64,000 nucleotides of DNA from Romboutsia weinsteinii (GCF_002250835.2 NZ_NOJY02000002.1:1-64000), one strand, 5' to 3'; positions 53,049-63,832 are shown, counted from the first letter of the stretch. Translations and numbers: made by a program. Notes: a model not told the origin generated them from the letters alone.

Positions 53049-54302
53049 TTATATTATCAGAAGCTCTATGGCTAGATTACCGTATACCTTTATATTTGTA
53101 TTATTTATAAATTTATAGCATAAATCATAGGTATCAATCTTTATTATTTTTGTATCATCATATTTGTAATCATTAGGTAGCTTTACTTTTTTATTAAAGT
53201 TTTGTTTTATAGATACACAACTAAGTTTATTAATACTTATGTCATAATAAATAATCTTATATATAATAAATCCATCAAGTACTACTTCATTGTACTTAAT
53301 ACCATGAAGTAACTTATAGTCTTTTACTAGTATATTTGATTTTATTTTTTCAATATTATAGTAATTTTCAAAATCACAAAGAATAATATCATCATTAAAA
53401 TATGGCTTTAATATTATTAGCTTTTCTACTTTTAAATCAATACTATATCTATCTGAAATTATTTTATCATACTGTGTTTCCAAATTATAAGTTGCATAAA
53501 TACTTGACGTTAATTTTGATATCTCATCATTAATCAGCTTAATCTCATACTCTATATAATGTGTATCACCTGGTTTTAAATCTTCTAATCTTAATCCTTT
53601 TCTTAAATCTACTTTGTACACATTTTTCTTATTCACTTTGATTTTATTCATATCTAGTTTTGCTTGTATAGGTAAATCTAAAAATATATTTAATTCTTTA
53701 AGAATTAATTTTCCTGTATTTGTAATAGTAGTATTAAATTTCACCTTTTTATTTTTGCTTATAGTAATCGAGCTTGATATTAGACTAATACCTATATTGC
53801 TATTTGATGTATTTATAGTTACTAAATTACTATCTATACTTTCTCTTGCTGTAATATCTTGATTTGAGAAACTGTATATACAATTACCTTGACTCACTAT
53901 CTTTCCAAAGTCTGGGTTATTAATTAGTTTTACTTTAAATGAAATCTGCTTCATCTCGTTTGGATCTAATCTTGATATTTTAATTCCATTATTTATACTT
54001 TCATCTTTATAAATTTTGTTATCTATTTTAATACTGTTATCTATAAACTTAAGATTTTCATCTATTTTTTCACTAATATTAATATTTTCAACTGTTGTAT
54101 TATATCCATTTATTATAATAAAGATATAGTCAAATACTTCTCCAACAGCTACATTTGAAGTACTTGATATTTTTATAAATTTTAATTTATCATATTCTTT
54201 TGGACCTATTGGTATATTTCCTTTTATTGTTTCTTTTTTTATCTCAGAACTTCCAAGCTCATATTCATAGGTTATATTAGGCATAGTCGTAATTTTTTTC
54301 AT
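53049..54302 (-). CDS. DUF11 protein with SPOCS-like C-terminal domain
   Basis: A 417-residue protein with no signal peptide or membrane segment. Two DUF11-like beta-sandwich domains (about 40-165 and 170-285; VFDYIFIIINGYNTTVENIN, VKFNTTITNTGKLILKELN) precede a C-terminal part (about 300-417) with VVLDGFIIYKIIYYD, SCVSIKQNFNKKVKLP and NTNIKVYGNLAIELLII. That C-terminal pattern resembles the SPOCS/DUF3794 domain of spore-coat and SipL-type morphogenetic proteins. This suggests mother-cell expression and assembly on the spore surface. A sigma-K-like promoter lies upstream. Domain match by eye only. Confidence 0.72.
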   Translation of the reverse strand: MKKITTMPNITYEYELGSSEIKKETIKGNIPIGPKEYDKLKFIKISSTSNVAVGEVFDYIFIIINGYNTTVENINISEKIDENLKFIDNSIKIDNKIYKDESINNGIKISRLDPNEMKQISFKVKLINNPDFGKIVSQGNCIYSFSNQDITARESIDSNLVTINTSNSNIGISLISSSITISKNKKVKFNTTITNTGKLILKELNIFLDLPIQAKLDMNKIKVNKKNVYKVDLRKGLRLEDLKPGDTHYIEYEIKLINDEISKLTSSIYATYNLETQYDKIISDRYSIDLKVEKLIILKPYFNDDIILCDFENYYNIEKIKSNILVKDYKLLHGIKYNEVVLDGFIIYKIIYYDISINKLSCVSIKQNFNKKVKLPNDYKYDDTKIIKIDTYDLCYKFINNTNIKVYGNLAIELLII

Positions 54303-54393
54303 ACCTTTACCCTATATACATTCCATATTTTACATAAATCTAATATAAACTTCATATACTTCCCACCTTTAAAACCTTTGCTTTATACTGTAA

Positions 54394-54421
54394 TATCTTA
54401 TGAATTTTCCCATAACTTAGT
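54394..54421 (-). promoter_or_regulatory. Candidate sigma-K promoter for DUF11/SPOCS gene
   Basis: Minus strand: AC (54420-54421), exactly 17 bases, CATAAGATA (54394-54402), matching the sigma-K pattern AC-N17-CATANNNTA. It lies between the stop of the next DUF11 gene and this start, about 90 bases upstream of it. The short pattern is easily met by chance; the position supports it. Confidence 0.5.
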
Positions 54422-54432
54422 TACAGGTATAG

Positions 54433-55278
54433 TTAGCAATTAATTTTTCCTTGAATGGTAATAGTTGTGGTTGGAATAACTTCGCTAATCTTTGCTGGTA
54501 CACTAATTCCATTTATATATAAAACTGAATCTACAATACTTGCACTTACATTAGTTCCATCTATTAAACTTCCATTTATCTTTATATTTTGAGTTAATGA
54601 TGTTGGGTATATGTTAAATAGATCATCTATCTTATCTGATACCTTAAGATTTATTACTGGTACATTTCCTTTATTCTGTATTATAATTTGATAGTCCATA
54701 TTATCATTACATTGAATATTAGTCTTACCTTTTTTATCTACTATTTTGTTTATCTCAACTACTGCATAGTTGTAAGTTGTACTTACTATATTTGATGGTG
54801 TTGTTACTGAATTGTATAAGGCATTTGCTATGTTATTTACTATGATTCCCGGATATATACTTGATGGTGGTGAGGCTTTAAAACTGATTGTTGCTACACT
54901 TCTTGCACTTAGTAGCAAAATATTCACATTTATACTGCTATTGCTTGAAGTATTTATATAATCTATATTATTAGTGGAATTTGTCTTATTAATCAATACA
55001 TCCATACTATTTTTAAGATAAGTACATCCATTTTGTAGCACATCAGTTATAACTACTCCCTTTGCATCTATATCAGTATTGTTGACTACTGTGATAGTAT
55101 AGGATAATTCTTCATCTTTTCCTAGATATTTTGAGGATGAGGATTTGTATATTAAAATATCTGCCATATCTACGTTTGTAGTTACTGTATTGCTTAGTAT
55201 TGTATTAGTTACTATATCAGAAGCCAATGTATAAGCATAGCTACATTGCGCTACATTGTTAATTATTTTTGTAGCCAT
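54433..55278 (-). CDS. DUF11-repeat protein without secretion signal
   Basis: A 281-residue protein. After a short start (MATKIINNVAQCSYAYTL) come two DUF11 domains: about 50-165 (LSYTITVVNNTDIDAKGVVI) and about 180-280 (MDYQIIIQNKGNVPVINLKVSD). The end, TTTITIQGKINC, is abrupt and leaves no wall-anchor motif. Like its neighbours it lacks a signal peptide. Ribosome site AAGGAGGAAGTT before ATG. It is divergent from the 846-residue DUF11 gene across 180 bases. Confidence 0.8.
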   Translation of the reverse strand: MATKIINNVAQCSYAYTLASDIVTNTILSNTVTTNVDMADILIYKSSSSKYLGKDEELSYTITVVNNTDIDAKGVVITDVLQNGCTYLKNSMDVLINKTNSTNNIDYINTSSNSSINVNILLLSARSVATISFKASPPSSIYPGIIVNNIANALYNSVTTPSNIVSTTYNYAVVEINKIVDKKGKTNIQCNDNMDYQIIIQNKGNVPVINLKVSDKIDDLFNIYPTSLTQNIKINGSLIDGTNVSASIVDSVLYINGISVPAKISEVIPTTTITIQGKINC

Positions 55279-55458
55279 AACTTCCTCCTTATTTTTAATT
55301 TACTAAGGTTTCATACATTTTATTATATTCAAAGTATCTTCAATTTGACATTTTCTACTATAAATTAATAATTTTCTTATTTATTTATATAAACTGATGT
55401 CATAATAATTTTTCATTTAATATTATAAGAATATAACCTTACTAAGGAGATGAATCTT

Positions 55459-57996
55459 ATGAAATTTATTGTGAGTTTATATAATGATAAAAATTCAAAC
55501 GGTAAAGTAGATCCTACATCTGAAATTTTGAGAAATACAAGTGGGTATATTATTTTAGAAGATGTTACTACAATCCCTAATTCGCATCATGGATACACTG
55601 CTACCATAGTCAACGGAATTGCTACATTTACAGATATAGGACCTAGGTCTTCAAATAATGTTTTTTCTACGATGAGTTATAATATTTATACAACAAGTAT
55701 TGCTCCAGATACTGTTGTTGCTGATAGTATACCAGCATCACTGACTGGTTCTAGTCCATCATATATAAAATTTAGTGCTACTACATTAGCTAATTTAGCT
55801 GTCCCTCTAAATTGTACAAAACCAGAAGAATATCCAAAACAATTATCTATTAACAGTAATTCTCAAAAGACCGAAACTTATAACTATCCTATTAAATACA
55901 ATCTAGACTTAAGCTCAGGAGCTACTATTCAATCTAGGGTGTTTAATGATAAAGACAAAGATGGAGTATTTAATAATTCAGATACACTAATACCTAATAT
56001 ATACTTAACACTTAAAGGATTTATTAATAGTACTACAATAACTGAGTGTATTTCAAGACCAACAATATCAACAACTACAATATCAAATGATGCAATTACT
56101 ACATTTAAGATAAAAAATCCGGGAACATATTACTTGTATGAAACAAACACACCTTTATTTGGAAGTGTTGCTGATTCAGTGTTTGATAGTGAATACGATC
56201 CTCCTATTATAAATTCTCTGCCAACTACACAAAGACAATATAAAATAAGTGTTACAAGTAATCAAATTAATACAAACTCTACTATTTCTATAGATTTTGG
56301 ACATGGATACTTTTCATCATATCCTAATAATAATGTTACTTACCTTAGTCTTTATAAGAATGATACCGCTCCAACTACTGTTACATCATTAGATATTGTA
56401 ACAGGAAGTAAATACTCTGAGGCTCTTTATAGCGGTAAAAAACTTAATGCTCTAGGCTTTAATTCAAGAGAAGGTCTTATATATGCTTGTGACAATACTC
56501 AAAACAAACCTACAAAATATTATAGAATAGAAAATGATACTAATAAAACTATAAGCGAGGTAAATTTTTTAATAGATAAAAGTAGTGAAAGTAAATGGAT
56601 TCCTATCAATTCACTTATTTCAACTATGGGTTGTTTTGACCCACTTGGTAATTATTATATTAATCAGATGGACCCTGGTTCTATATTAAGCTTGTTGATA
56701 GGTTTAAGCATATCTTGCCAAAAGATAAATTTAAATCCTTTTAGCTTAAAATACGGATACGTTTATCCATTTACGCTACCATCAATATCACTTCTTGGTA
56801 TAAATCTGTATCCATTTAGTGATTGGATTTGGAATAAGTTAGACAATAAATTATATGCTTTTAATAAAAACTCAAATCAAGTTGTTTCATTTACTCTTGA
56901 TAGCTCTCTTAATGTTACATTAAATAATATCACTACTGATATAACAGGTATCTTATCTTCATTACCACTTCTTGATAAAAAAACTAATATTGTTGGTATG
57001 ATATTTGATCCTATAGGAAGTATGTATTTAATAGATTCTAATTTCAATCTATATAGAGTTTTTTTAAATACACCAGGTTCTAAAACTATAGAGTATATGA
57101 CGAAATTTTCAAATCTTGAGGGAACTGGAGATGGTGCATCTAGCGGTGAGATGCCAATACTCATTGATTTTGGAAATGCTCCTGAGGATGGATCTACCTC
57201 TAACTCTGCTAATTATAAGTCATCGCTAAAATCTAGCTCAAACGGACCAAGACACAGTATCACTAATAAGATTTTCTTAGGTAATACTGTACTTCCTGAA
57301 GCCGATGTAACTACTGAGATAAATCCAATAGATAATGATTCTTTACTAACAAGCTTGCTAGTACTCGATCCACATGCCAGAGTTTTTACTATACCAAGTA
57401 TCATATATAATAATACTGGTAAAACTGCTAATCTATATGCTTGGCTTGATTTTAATACCAACGGAATATTTGAAGTTAATGAGTGCTTTTCAACTACTAT
57501 TGCTTCAAGTAGCAAGAAACAGAGCGTTAATTTGTCTTTCAATAAAATTGATAATACTTTTCCTTCAAAGAAAAATACTTATCTTAGAATAAGGCTTACT
57601 TCGGATAACTTGTCTATAGGAAGTGCTACTGGAACATCGGAAGATCCAAGGTCATTAGGTCCTGCTTCTGATGGAGAAGTTGAAGATTATAGATTAGTAC
57701 TACAACCTTCCCCTGTAATTAATTGTATAAAATCTGTATATCCTAGTGCCTCGGTGGTTATTGGAGATACTCTTACTTATACTATGACAATAAGTAATTC
57801 TGGTTCTGTTTATGTTAGTAATCTAGTTGTAACTAATACTTTGCCCAACTCTACAAAGTGGGTTAGTGGAGTTTACTCAAGAAATAATATTATAACTACA
57901 ATAGTAAGTGATAATTTACTTGCTTTAGGTGTTACTATACCAACATTAAATCCTCATGAATATATTATATTTACCTACACTGTTACAGTAATATAG
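55459..57996 (+). CDS. Large DUF11/SdrD-B/GEVEDY surface-type protein without signal
   Basis: An 845-residue modular protein. Start 55459 is 9 bases after AAGGAG; the ATG at 55450 is too close. In order: a Ca-binding-like NDKNSNGKVDPTSE stretch at the start, an SdrD-B-like domain (about 155-275; FNDKDKDGVFNNSDTLIPN, KIKNPGTYYLYETNTP), a DUF6923-like propeller region (about 290-560; KKLNALGFNSREGLIYACDN), a GEVEDY domain (about 575-755, ending DGEVEDYRLVLQ) and one C-terminal DUF11 domain. No signal peptide, LPXTG or membrane segment. A possible sigma-A -35 (TTGACA, 55345-55350) is upstream. A spore-surface location is likely but inferred. Confidence 0.83.
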   Translation: MKFIVSLYNDKNSNGKVDPTSEILRNTSGYIILEDVTTIPNSHHGYTATIVNGIATFTDIGPRSSNNVFSTMSYNIYTTSIAPDTVVADSIPASLTGSSPSYIKFSATTLANLAVPLNCTKPEEYPKQLSINSNSQKTETYNYPIKYNLDLSSGATIQSRVFNDKDKDGVFNNSDTLIPNIYLTLKGFINSTTITECISRPTISTTTISNDAITTFKIKNPGTYYLYETNTPLFGSVADSVFDSEYDPPIINSLPTTQRQYKISVTSNQINTNSTISIDFGHGYFSSYPNNNVTYLSLYKNDTAPTTVTSLDIVTGSKYSEALYSGKKLNALGFNSREGLIYACDNTQNKPTKYYRIENDTNKTISEVNFLIDKSSESKWIPINSLISTMGCFDPLGNYYINQMDPGSILSLLIGLSISCQKINLNPFSLKYGYVYPFTLPSISLLGINLYPFSDWIWNKLDNKLYAFNKNSNQVVSFTLDSSLNVTLNNITTDITGILSSLPLLDKKTNIVGMIFDPIGSMYLIDSNFNLYRVFLNTPGSKTIEYMTKFSNLEGTGDGASSGEMPILIDFGNAPEDGSTSNSANYKSSLKSSSNGPRHSITNKIFLGNTVLPEADVTTEINPIDNDSLLTSLLVLDPHARVFTIPSIIYNNTGKTANLYAWLDFNTNGIFEVNECFSTTIASSSKKQSVNLSFNKIDNTFPSKKNTYLRIRLTSDNLSIGSATGTSEDPRSLGPASDGEVEDYRLVLQPSPVINCIKSVYPSASVVIGDTLTYTMTISNSGSVYVSNLVVTNTLPNSTKWVSGVYSRNNIITTIVSDNLLALGVTIPTLNPHEYIIFTYTVTVI

Positions 57997-58056
57997 ATAG
58001 TGATATTTATATGGTTTATATGTTATAGATATTGAATTTTAAATATCTATAATATA

Positions 58057-58107
58057 AAAGGGTAATAAGTATTGATTTTAACTAATCACATTACTTATTA
58101 CCCTTTT
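58057..58107. terminator. Shared terminator, DUF11 and hydrolase genes
   Basis: Perfect 16-bp stem AAAAGGGTAATAAGTA / TACTTATTACCCTTTT between convergent genes, with an inner TTGATT / TAATCA pair. Confidence 0.88.
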
Positions 58108-58144
58108 AGTATTTTGCTAAATTAAATAAATATATTTTAAGACT

Positions 58145-59083
58145 TTACTTTACATACTTGTTTAAGAAGTTTTCTACTGTAGACCAATATAACTCTGGAT
58201 TTACTAAGTCAGCTTCAGCATGACCAGCACCTTCTATAGTTAACTTTTCTTTTTCTGATTTAGTATTTTCATATAATTCATCCATCATATAGTATGGAAC
58301 AAAATCATCTTTATCTCCGTGAATAAATAATATTGGCAATTCAGCTTTTTTAACTTGATCTATGGCAGAAGCTTCTCCTAACCAGTAACCAGCTCTTATT
58401 TTTGTTACTACACTAGAAGCATTCATTACTGGGAATGATGGCAAGTTAAACAGTTCCTTTAACTGATAAGTAAATTCGTTCCAAACAGATGTGTATGCAC
58501 AATCTGCAACTATAGATTTTACATTAGAAGGTAGCTTCTCTCCCGATACCATAAGTACTGTAGCTGCTCCCATTGAAGTCCCATGTAAAACTATTTCAGA
58601 ATCTTTATCAGATTCTATAATTAAATTAATCCAATCTATTATATCTTTTCTATCATCCCATCCCATACCGATGTAGTCGCCTTCACTTTTTCCATGAGCT
58701 CTTAAGTCTGGAATTAATACGTTATACCCCATATCATATAAATGTTTTGCTTTTGAACTAGTTGTCTCTCCTTCACTAGTGTATCCATGAACAACAACAG
58801 CCCATTTATTAGTCTTGTTTTTGTTCATCATTTTATATCCATGTAGCTTAAGATCATCAAATGAATTCATATAAACATCTTCATATCCTGATGTATTTAA
58901 AAGCCACTCTACATCCTCTTTTACTTCCAATCCATTGTCGTCATCTTCACCAAATATAGCATCTTTTGATGTATGTGGATTTATTGCTAAATCATAAAAA
59001 TAATTGCCTATATAGCCTAATCCACCAATTAAAATTGCTAATATTACTATTATTATACCAATGATAATACTCTTTTTCTTCAT
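58145..59083 (-). CDS. Membrane-anchored alpha/beta hydrolase
   Basis: A 312-residue hydrolase with an N-terminal membrane anchor (about 5-27) and an outside catalytic domain: VVVHGYTSEG (about 97-106), LRAHGKSEGDYIGMGWDDRKD, nucleophile LHGTSMGAA (Ser170), ADCAYTSVW, acid in IHGDKDDFVPYYM and His in GAGHAEADL. Similar to the B. subtilis YqkD-type family. Likely an esterase or peptidase-like enzyme at the outer face of the membrane; substrate unknown. Confidence 0.9.
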   Translation of the reverse strand: MKKKSIIIGIIIVILAILIGGLGYIGNYFYDLAINPHTSKDAIFGEDDDNGLEVKEDVEWLLNTSGYEDVYMNSFDDLKLHGYKMMNKNKTNKWAVVVHGYTSEGETTSSKAKHLYDMGYNVLIPDLRAHGKSEGDYIGMGWDDRKDIIDWINLIIESDKDSEIVLHGTSMGAATVLMVSGEKLPSNVKSIVADCAYTSVWNEFTYQLKELFNLPSFPVMNASSVVTKIRAGYWLGEASAIDQVKKAELPILFIHGDKDDFVPYYMMDELYENTKSEKEKLTIEGAGHAEADLVNPELYWSTVENFLNKYVK

Positions 59084-59261
59084 GTATATTCTCCCTCATA
59101 ATTATTGCTAGTATTATTACCTGGTACCATAATATCATTTTTTGTCGAATATTCCAAGTGAAATATATAAACTAGATATTTTATCCAATTTAGCTTATTA
59201 ATATGTATGAATATACCTTTAGTAAATTTATTTTATTACATAGATGATAGTTAATAACTAA

Positions 59262-59295
59262 AAAACACTGCAACTATTTTTAGTTACAGTGTTTT
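59262..59295 (-). terminator. Terminator after choice-of-anchor A gene
   Basis: AAAACACTG-c-AACTA / TAGTT-a-CAGTGTTTT with one mismatch and a T run on the minus strand. Confidence 0.85.
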
Positions 59296-59312
59296 AACAT
59301 CAAATCTATACT

Positions 59313-60212
59313 CTACTCAAAAACACATGCATTAAATTTTGGCAACTTTTTGTCAAACAAATAACTATCTACAGCTTTACCATATTCATAGTAATTACTA
59401 TAATCATAAGAGTCAATTTGTCCACATATATCTTTAAAAATCAAGTTTCCTTTTATATTAGGATGTTTCACCATTTTTGCAGTTGCCCATGGTGCTAAAA
59501 AGCTACCTGGTATGATAAAATCATTATATCCTCTAGCTATTATTTCTAAATCCAGTAACTCAGAAAAATTCCATATCATTGATTTTATTTCTTCTAGAGA
59601 AGGCTCTCTTGAATTTCTAGTAATTAACATATCATTTTCATCTGTCTTTTCCATTTTAACCTTTTCACCACATACATTTATCAATATTTTTGCTGAATTA
59701 GGTGCGATAATATCTATAGATTTTGCTGATTCCAAGCAATATCCATCAACATAGAATATATTAAAGTAATCATCTGTACCTATTAACTTTAAGTTGTTAT
59801 CTTCTATTAATATCACTGTATTACAGTCTAGGGTTGCTAAGAATCTTGATGTACTTTTTAAAAATCTACCTGCACTTTTAAAATTAACTATTGTCTTTTC
59901 TACTGGTTGATAAGAGGAAGAATTACAATTTTTCATCGTATATTTTATTAAATTATCTTTATTATAGATAATACTGTTTCCATTTTTATTGCTCCCATTT
60001 GTAATAGTCATTTTACCTCCAACTATCAAATCTGCACGTGCTTTAGATGGGCTTAATGACTCTCCAATACAAGCTTCATTAATAGTTGCATCTCCTCCAA
60101 TAGCCACTCTCCCATTAATGTGTGGTCCTTCTAAATTCTTAGCATTACCTAAAATGAACATATTATATACACTTGCAATACCTAGACTTTTAGAAATTTC
60201 ATTATCTCCCAC
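59313..60212 (-). CDS. Choice-of-anchor A family protein without signal peptide
   Basis: A 299-residue protein starting at GTG (60212), with GGAGGTGA 7 bases upstream. Residues about 8-200 match the choice-of-anchor A domain (TIGR04215-type): SLGIASVYNMFILGN, HINGRVAIGGDATINEACIG, ADLIVGGKMTI and a second strand set to about 260. Family members are usually secreted and tethered by varied C-terminal anchors. Here there is neither a Sec signal nor an anchor, as with the DUF11 proteins nearby. That fits assembly on spores from the mother-cell cytoplasm, but this is inference. Confidence 0.8.
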   Translation of the reverse strand: MGDNEISKSLGIASVYNMFILGNAKNLEGPHINGRVAIGGDATINEACIGESLSPSKARADLIVGGKMTITNGSNKNGNSIIYNKDNLIKYTMKNCNSSSYQPVEKTIVNFKSAGRFLKSTSRFLATLDCNTVILIEDNNLKLIGTDDYFNIFYVDGYCLESAKSIDIIAPNSAKILINVCGEKVKMEKTDENDMLITRNSREPSLEEIKSMIWNFSELLDLEIIARGYNDFIIPGSFLAPWATAKMVKHPNIKGNLIFKDICGQIDSYDYSNYYEYGKAVDSYLFDKKLPKFNACVFE

Positions 60213-60321
60213 AACTTCACCTCCAAAAATAATTTGTATTAGCAGTTATTACTGCGCTAATATAATATTATATTCCGACAAATTGTTATTGTTACTTCTA
60301 AAATAACTCAACATTTCCAAT

Positions 60322-60369
60322 AAAAAAAGTCATATCTCAATATAGCAACTATTGAGATATGACTTTTTT
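60322..60369 (-). terminator. Terminator after EIIA gene
   Basis: Perfect 20-bp stem beginning AAAAAAGTCATATC and ending GATATGACTTTTTT with a 7-base loop; T run on the minus strand. Confidence 0.95.
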
Positions 60370-60380
60370 ACAAAATATAT

Positions 60381-60881
60381 TTATAATATTTCTATTCTAT
60401 TTTCTTCTTTAGCATGTACTTTCCCAGGTAATACTTTTACAGCTTTATTTTCTTCAAGATTAGTAAATATTACTGCACTAATATGAGATTTTGCATTTTT
60501 CTTAATAAAATCTAAGTCCATATTAATTAGCTTATCTCCTGCCTTTACTCTATCTAAAGCTTTGACAAGTACCTCAAAACCTTCCCCCTGTAAACCAACA
60601 GTATCTATTCCAATATGAATAAGTACTTCTAGACCTTCATCAGTTTTAAGTCCAATTGCATGCTTAGTATCAAATATCATCTCTACTGTTCCGCTTACAG
60701 GAGATAATATATTTCCATCACTTGGATTTATACCAAATCCATCTCCCATCATCTTAGTCGAAAATACTTGATCTGGTACTGACTCTATATTAAGTAGTTC
60801 ACCATTTACAGGGACCAATATCTCATTTTTATTTGAATTCTCTTCACTTTTAGATTTTTTAAATACATCAAATAACCCCAT
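60381..60881 (-). CDS. crr: PTS glucose-type EIIA
   Basis: A 166-residue EIIA of the glucose family. Active His89 lies in VLIHIGIDTVGLQGEGF and the helper His74 in TKHAIGLKT; VFSTKMMGDGFGINPSDG is the conserved first loop. It passes phosphate from HPr to EIIB domains that lack their own EIIA: the alpha-glucoside permease at the window end, and possibly MurP at 6759-8165. It is the last gene of the RpiR-membrane protein-EIIA unit. Confidence 0.93.
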   Translation of the reverse strand: MGLFDVFKKSKSEENSNKNEILVPVNGELLNIESVPDQVFSTKMMGDGFGINPSDGNILSPVSGTVEMIFDTKHAIGLKTDEGLEVLIHIGIDTVGLQGEGFEVLVKALDRVKAGDKLINMDLDFIKKNAKSHISAVIFTNLEENKAVKVLPGKVHAKEENRIEIL

Positions 60882-60906
60882 CTTCTCAATCTCCTAAGCA
60901 CCATTT

Positions 60907-61413
60907 TTAAATTTTAATACTATATTTTAAGAATACACAAAGTAGTGAAACAAAAACTATAAATATACATCCAACCATCCTAATCTTAGCTTCTTTATTT
61001 TTTAATAGTTTCTTAAAATCTTTAAATATATTTTTTTCTTTATTATCTATCTTAAATATACCTATCCATAAACATATACTACCAGCTATATTTCCTACCA
61101 TTATTTGAATAACTGCTATTGTACAAATCACTAATTGAGATAAGCTCTTATGCTTATTCTCTTTAATATCATTAACAGCAGTCTTTACCATCAATGCGCA
61201 AAATGGTTGTATCATAGCTATAATAAATGCAATAGTAGTTATAGGATTATCAAAAATCAATTTGTATATATTGCTGCCTGCATTGATACTTTGAAAATAC
61301 ATATACATCATAAAAATCATTGGTGTTAATATAGAAAAAACTATTCCTGCATTAAAAAATACCTGAGATTTTTTTAAGTTAATTTTTTTTATTGCTACAG
61401 CTTGCATAATCAT
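60907..61413 (-). CDS. Small four-to-five-helix membrane protein
   Basis: A 168-residue membrane protein with hydrophobic segments at about 20-45, 55-75, 90-120 and 143-165. Its ATG overlaps the stop of the RpiR gene (ATGA, 61410-61413), so it is translationally coupled to the regulator. No family recognised. It might modulate the sugar system. Confidence 0.65.
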   Translation of the reverse strand: MIMQAVAIKKINLKKSQVFFNAGIVFSILTPMIFMMYMYFQSINAGSNIYKLIFDNPITTIAFIIAMIQPFCALMVKTAVNDIKENKHKSLSQLVICTIAVIQIMVGNIAGSICLWIGIFKIDNKEKNIFKDFKKLLKNKEAKIRMVGCIFIVFVSLLCVFLKYSIKI

Positions 61414-62189
61414 CCTCCAATTTCTACAGCCTTTTCTTCCAACTCTTTAAGATATTGATTATAATGATAGAAAAGTACTTCACTTATTGTATAGAAAAAC
61501 ATAGTACTTTCATATAGTACTCCACTTTTTAACCTCATACTACTACTTACACCATACAGATTATAAGGAGTCATACTTGCTAGTTTATTATTATCAAGTC
61601 TAGTCATAGATACAAAGTCTATCCCTCTTACTACCAATTGATTAACATGACTATCTAGATTAGGTGTGTTTCCCGAAAAAGAAATAATAATAACCAAGTC
61701 CCTACTTGTTAAGTTTGGTATTAATGCCTCAAGCTCTGGAACTCCTGATATTAAATTAAAATATTTATGTGTAAATAAAAACATACGCTTTAACTCTTCT
61801 GCACATATTTGTTGTGCTCTTCCTGTTGTATATATAAAGATTCGTTCTTTTTTATAGATTAGTTCACAAATATCTCTAAGCTGCTTATCTTTGTTATGCT
61901 TTATAGTCTTATCTATCCCACCAGATAATGCTTCTACATATCCACTATCATTTTCACAACTTTCTCTTTCTTCCCATTTTAAAAATACCTTAAATTCACT
62001 ATAACCACTAAGCCCAAGCTTTTGAGCCAACCTTAATACTGTTGTCCTAGATACATTACACTTATCAGCAAGCGCATTTATACCAAGATTATAGCAACTC
62101 TTTTTATTATTTAAGATATATTTTAAAATATGTAAATCATTTTGGTTTAAATTACTGTAATGCTTATTAATTAGCTCTTCTATTTTCAT
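61410..62189 (-). CDS. RpiR family regulator of alpha-glucoside PTS (GlvR-like)
   Basis: A 259-residue regulator: N-terminal RpiR helix-turn-helix (about 1-78; LADKCNVSRTTVLRLAQKLG) and C-terminal SIS domain (about 110-240; IFIYTTGRAQQICAEELKRM, VIISFSGNTPNLDSHVN). It stands between the EIIA unit and the GH4 gene and likely senses a phosphorylated disaccharide. Upstream, TTGTTAT repeats in its promoter could be its own operator. Confidence 0.88.
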   Translation of the reverse strand: MKIEELINKHYSNLNQNDLHILKYILNNKKSCYNLGINALADKCNVSRTTVLRLAQKLGLSGYSEFKVFLKWEERESCENDSGYVEALSGGIDKTIKHNKDKQLRDICELIYKKERIFIYTTGRAQQICAEELKRMFLFTHKYFNLISGVPELEALIPNLTSRDLVIIISFSGNTPNLDSHVNQLVVRGIDFVSMTRLDNNKLASMTPYNLYGVSSSMRLKSGVLYESTMFFYTISEVLFYHYNQYLKELEEKAVEIGG

Positions 62190-62223
62190 CCTTTGTACCC
62201 CCCAAATGAAAAAATATTCTTAA

Positions 62224-62252
62224 ACTATATTGTATAACAAATCGGATAACAA
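62224..62252 (-). promoter_or_regulatory. Promoter of rpiR unit with TTGTTAT repeats
   Basis: TTGTTA (62247-62252), a 17-base spacer, TATAGT (62224-62229) on the minus strand. TTGTTAT occurs twice 13 bases apart across the -35 and spacer and may be an operator. Confidence 0.6.
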
Positions 62253-62310
62253 GTAATCTAAATTTTCAAATTATTACTTTTAAGAGCTTTGTTCTCATAG
62301 ATATACATAA

Positions 62311-62340
62311 AAAGTACAAAACCAATAAATTTTGTACTTT
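62311..62340 (-). terminator. Terminator after GH4 glucosidase gene
   Basis: AAAGTACAAAA / TTTTGTACTTT perfect 11-bp stem with an 8-base loop and T run on the minus strand, separating the permease-glucosidase unit from the rpiR unit. Confidence 0.9.
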
Positions 62341-62368
62341 CTATATATATTAATTATTTAGCAAATTT

Positions 62369-63736
<1,368 letters not shown>

Positions 63737-63818
63737 TTATATCCCCCTGATTTAATAATTTAATATATTTTTAAAATTAGTTTTTACTTTTTTATCTTAA
63801 TTAATTTATAACATCTTT

Positions 63819-63832
63819 AAATAACGCTTTCA
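63819..63832 (-). promoter_or_regulatory. Possible cre (CcpA) site
   Basis: Minus strand TGAAAGCGTTATTT matches the cre pattern TGWAANCGNTNWCA at 12 of 14 positions. It lies in the gap between the PTS permease and glucosidase genes, consistent with carbon catabolite control of the alpha-glucoside genes. Confidence 0.45.
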
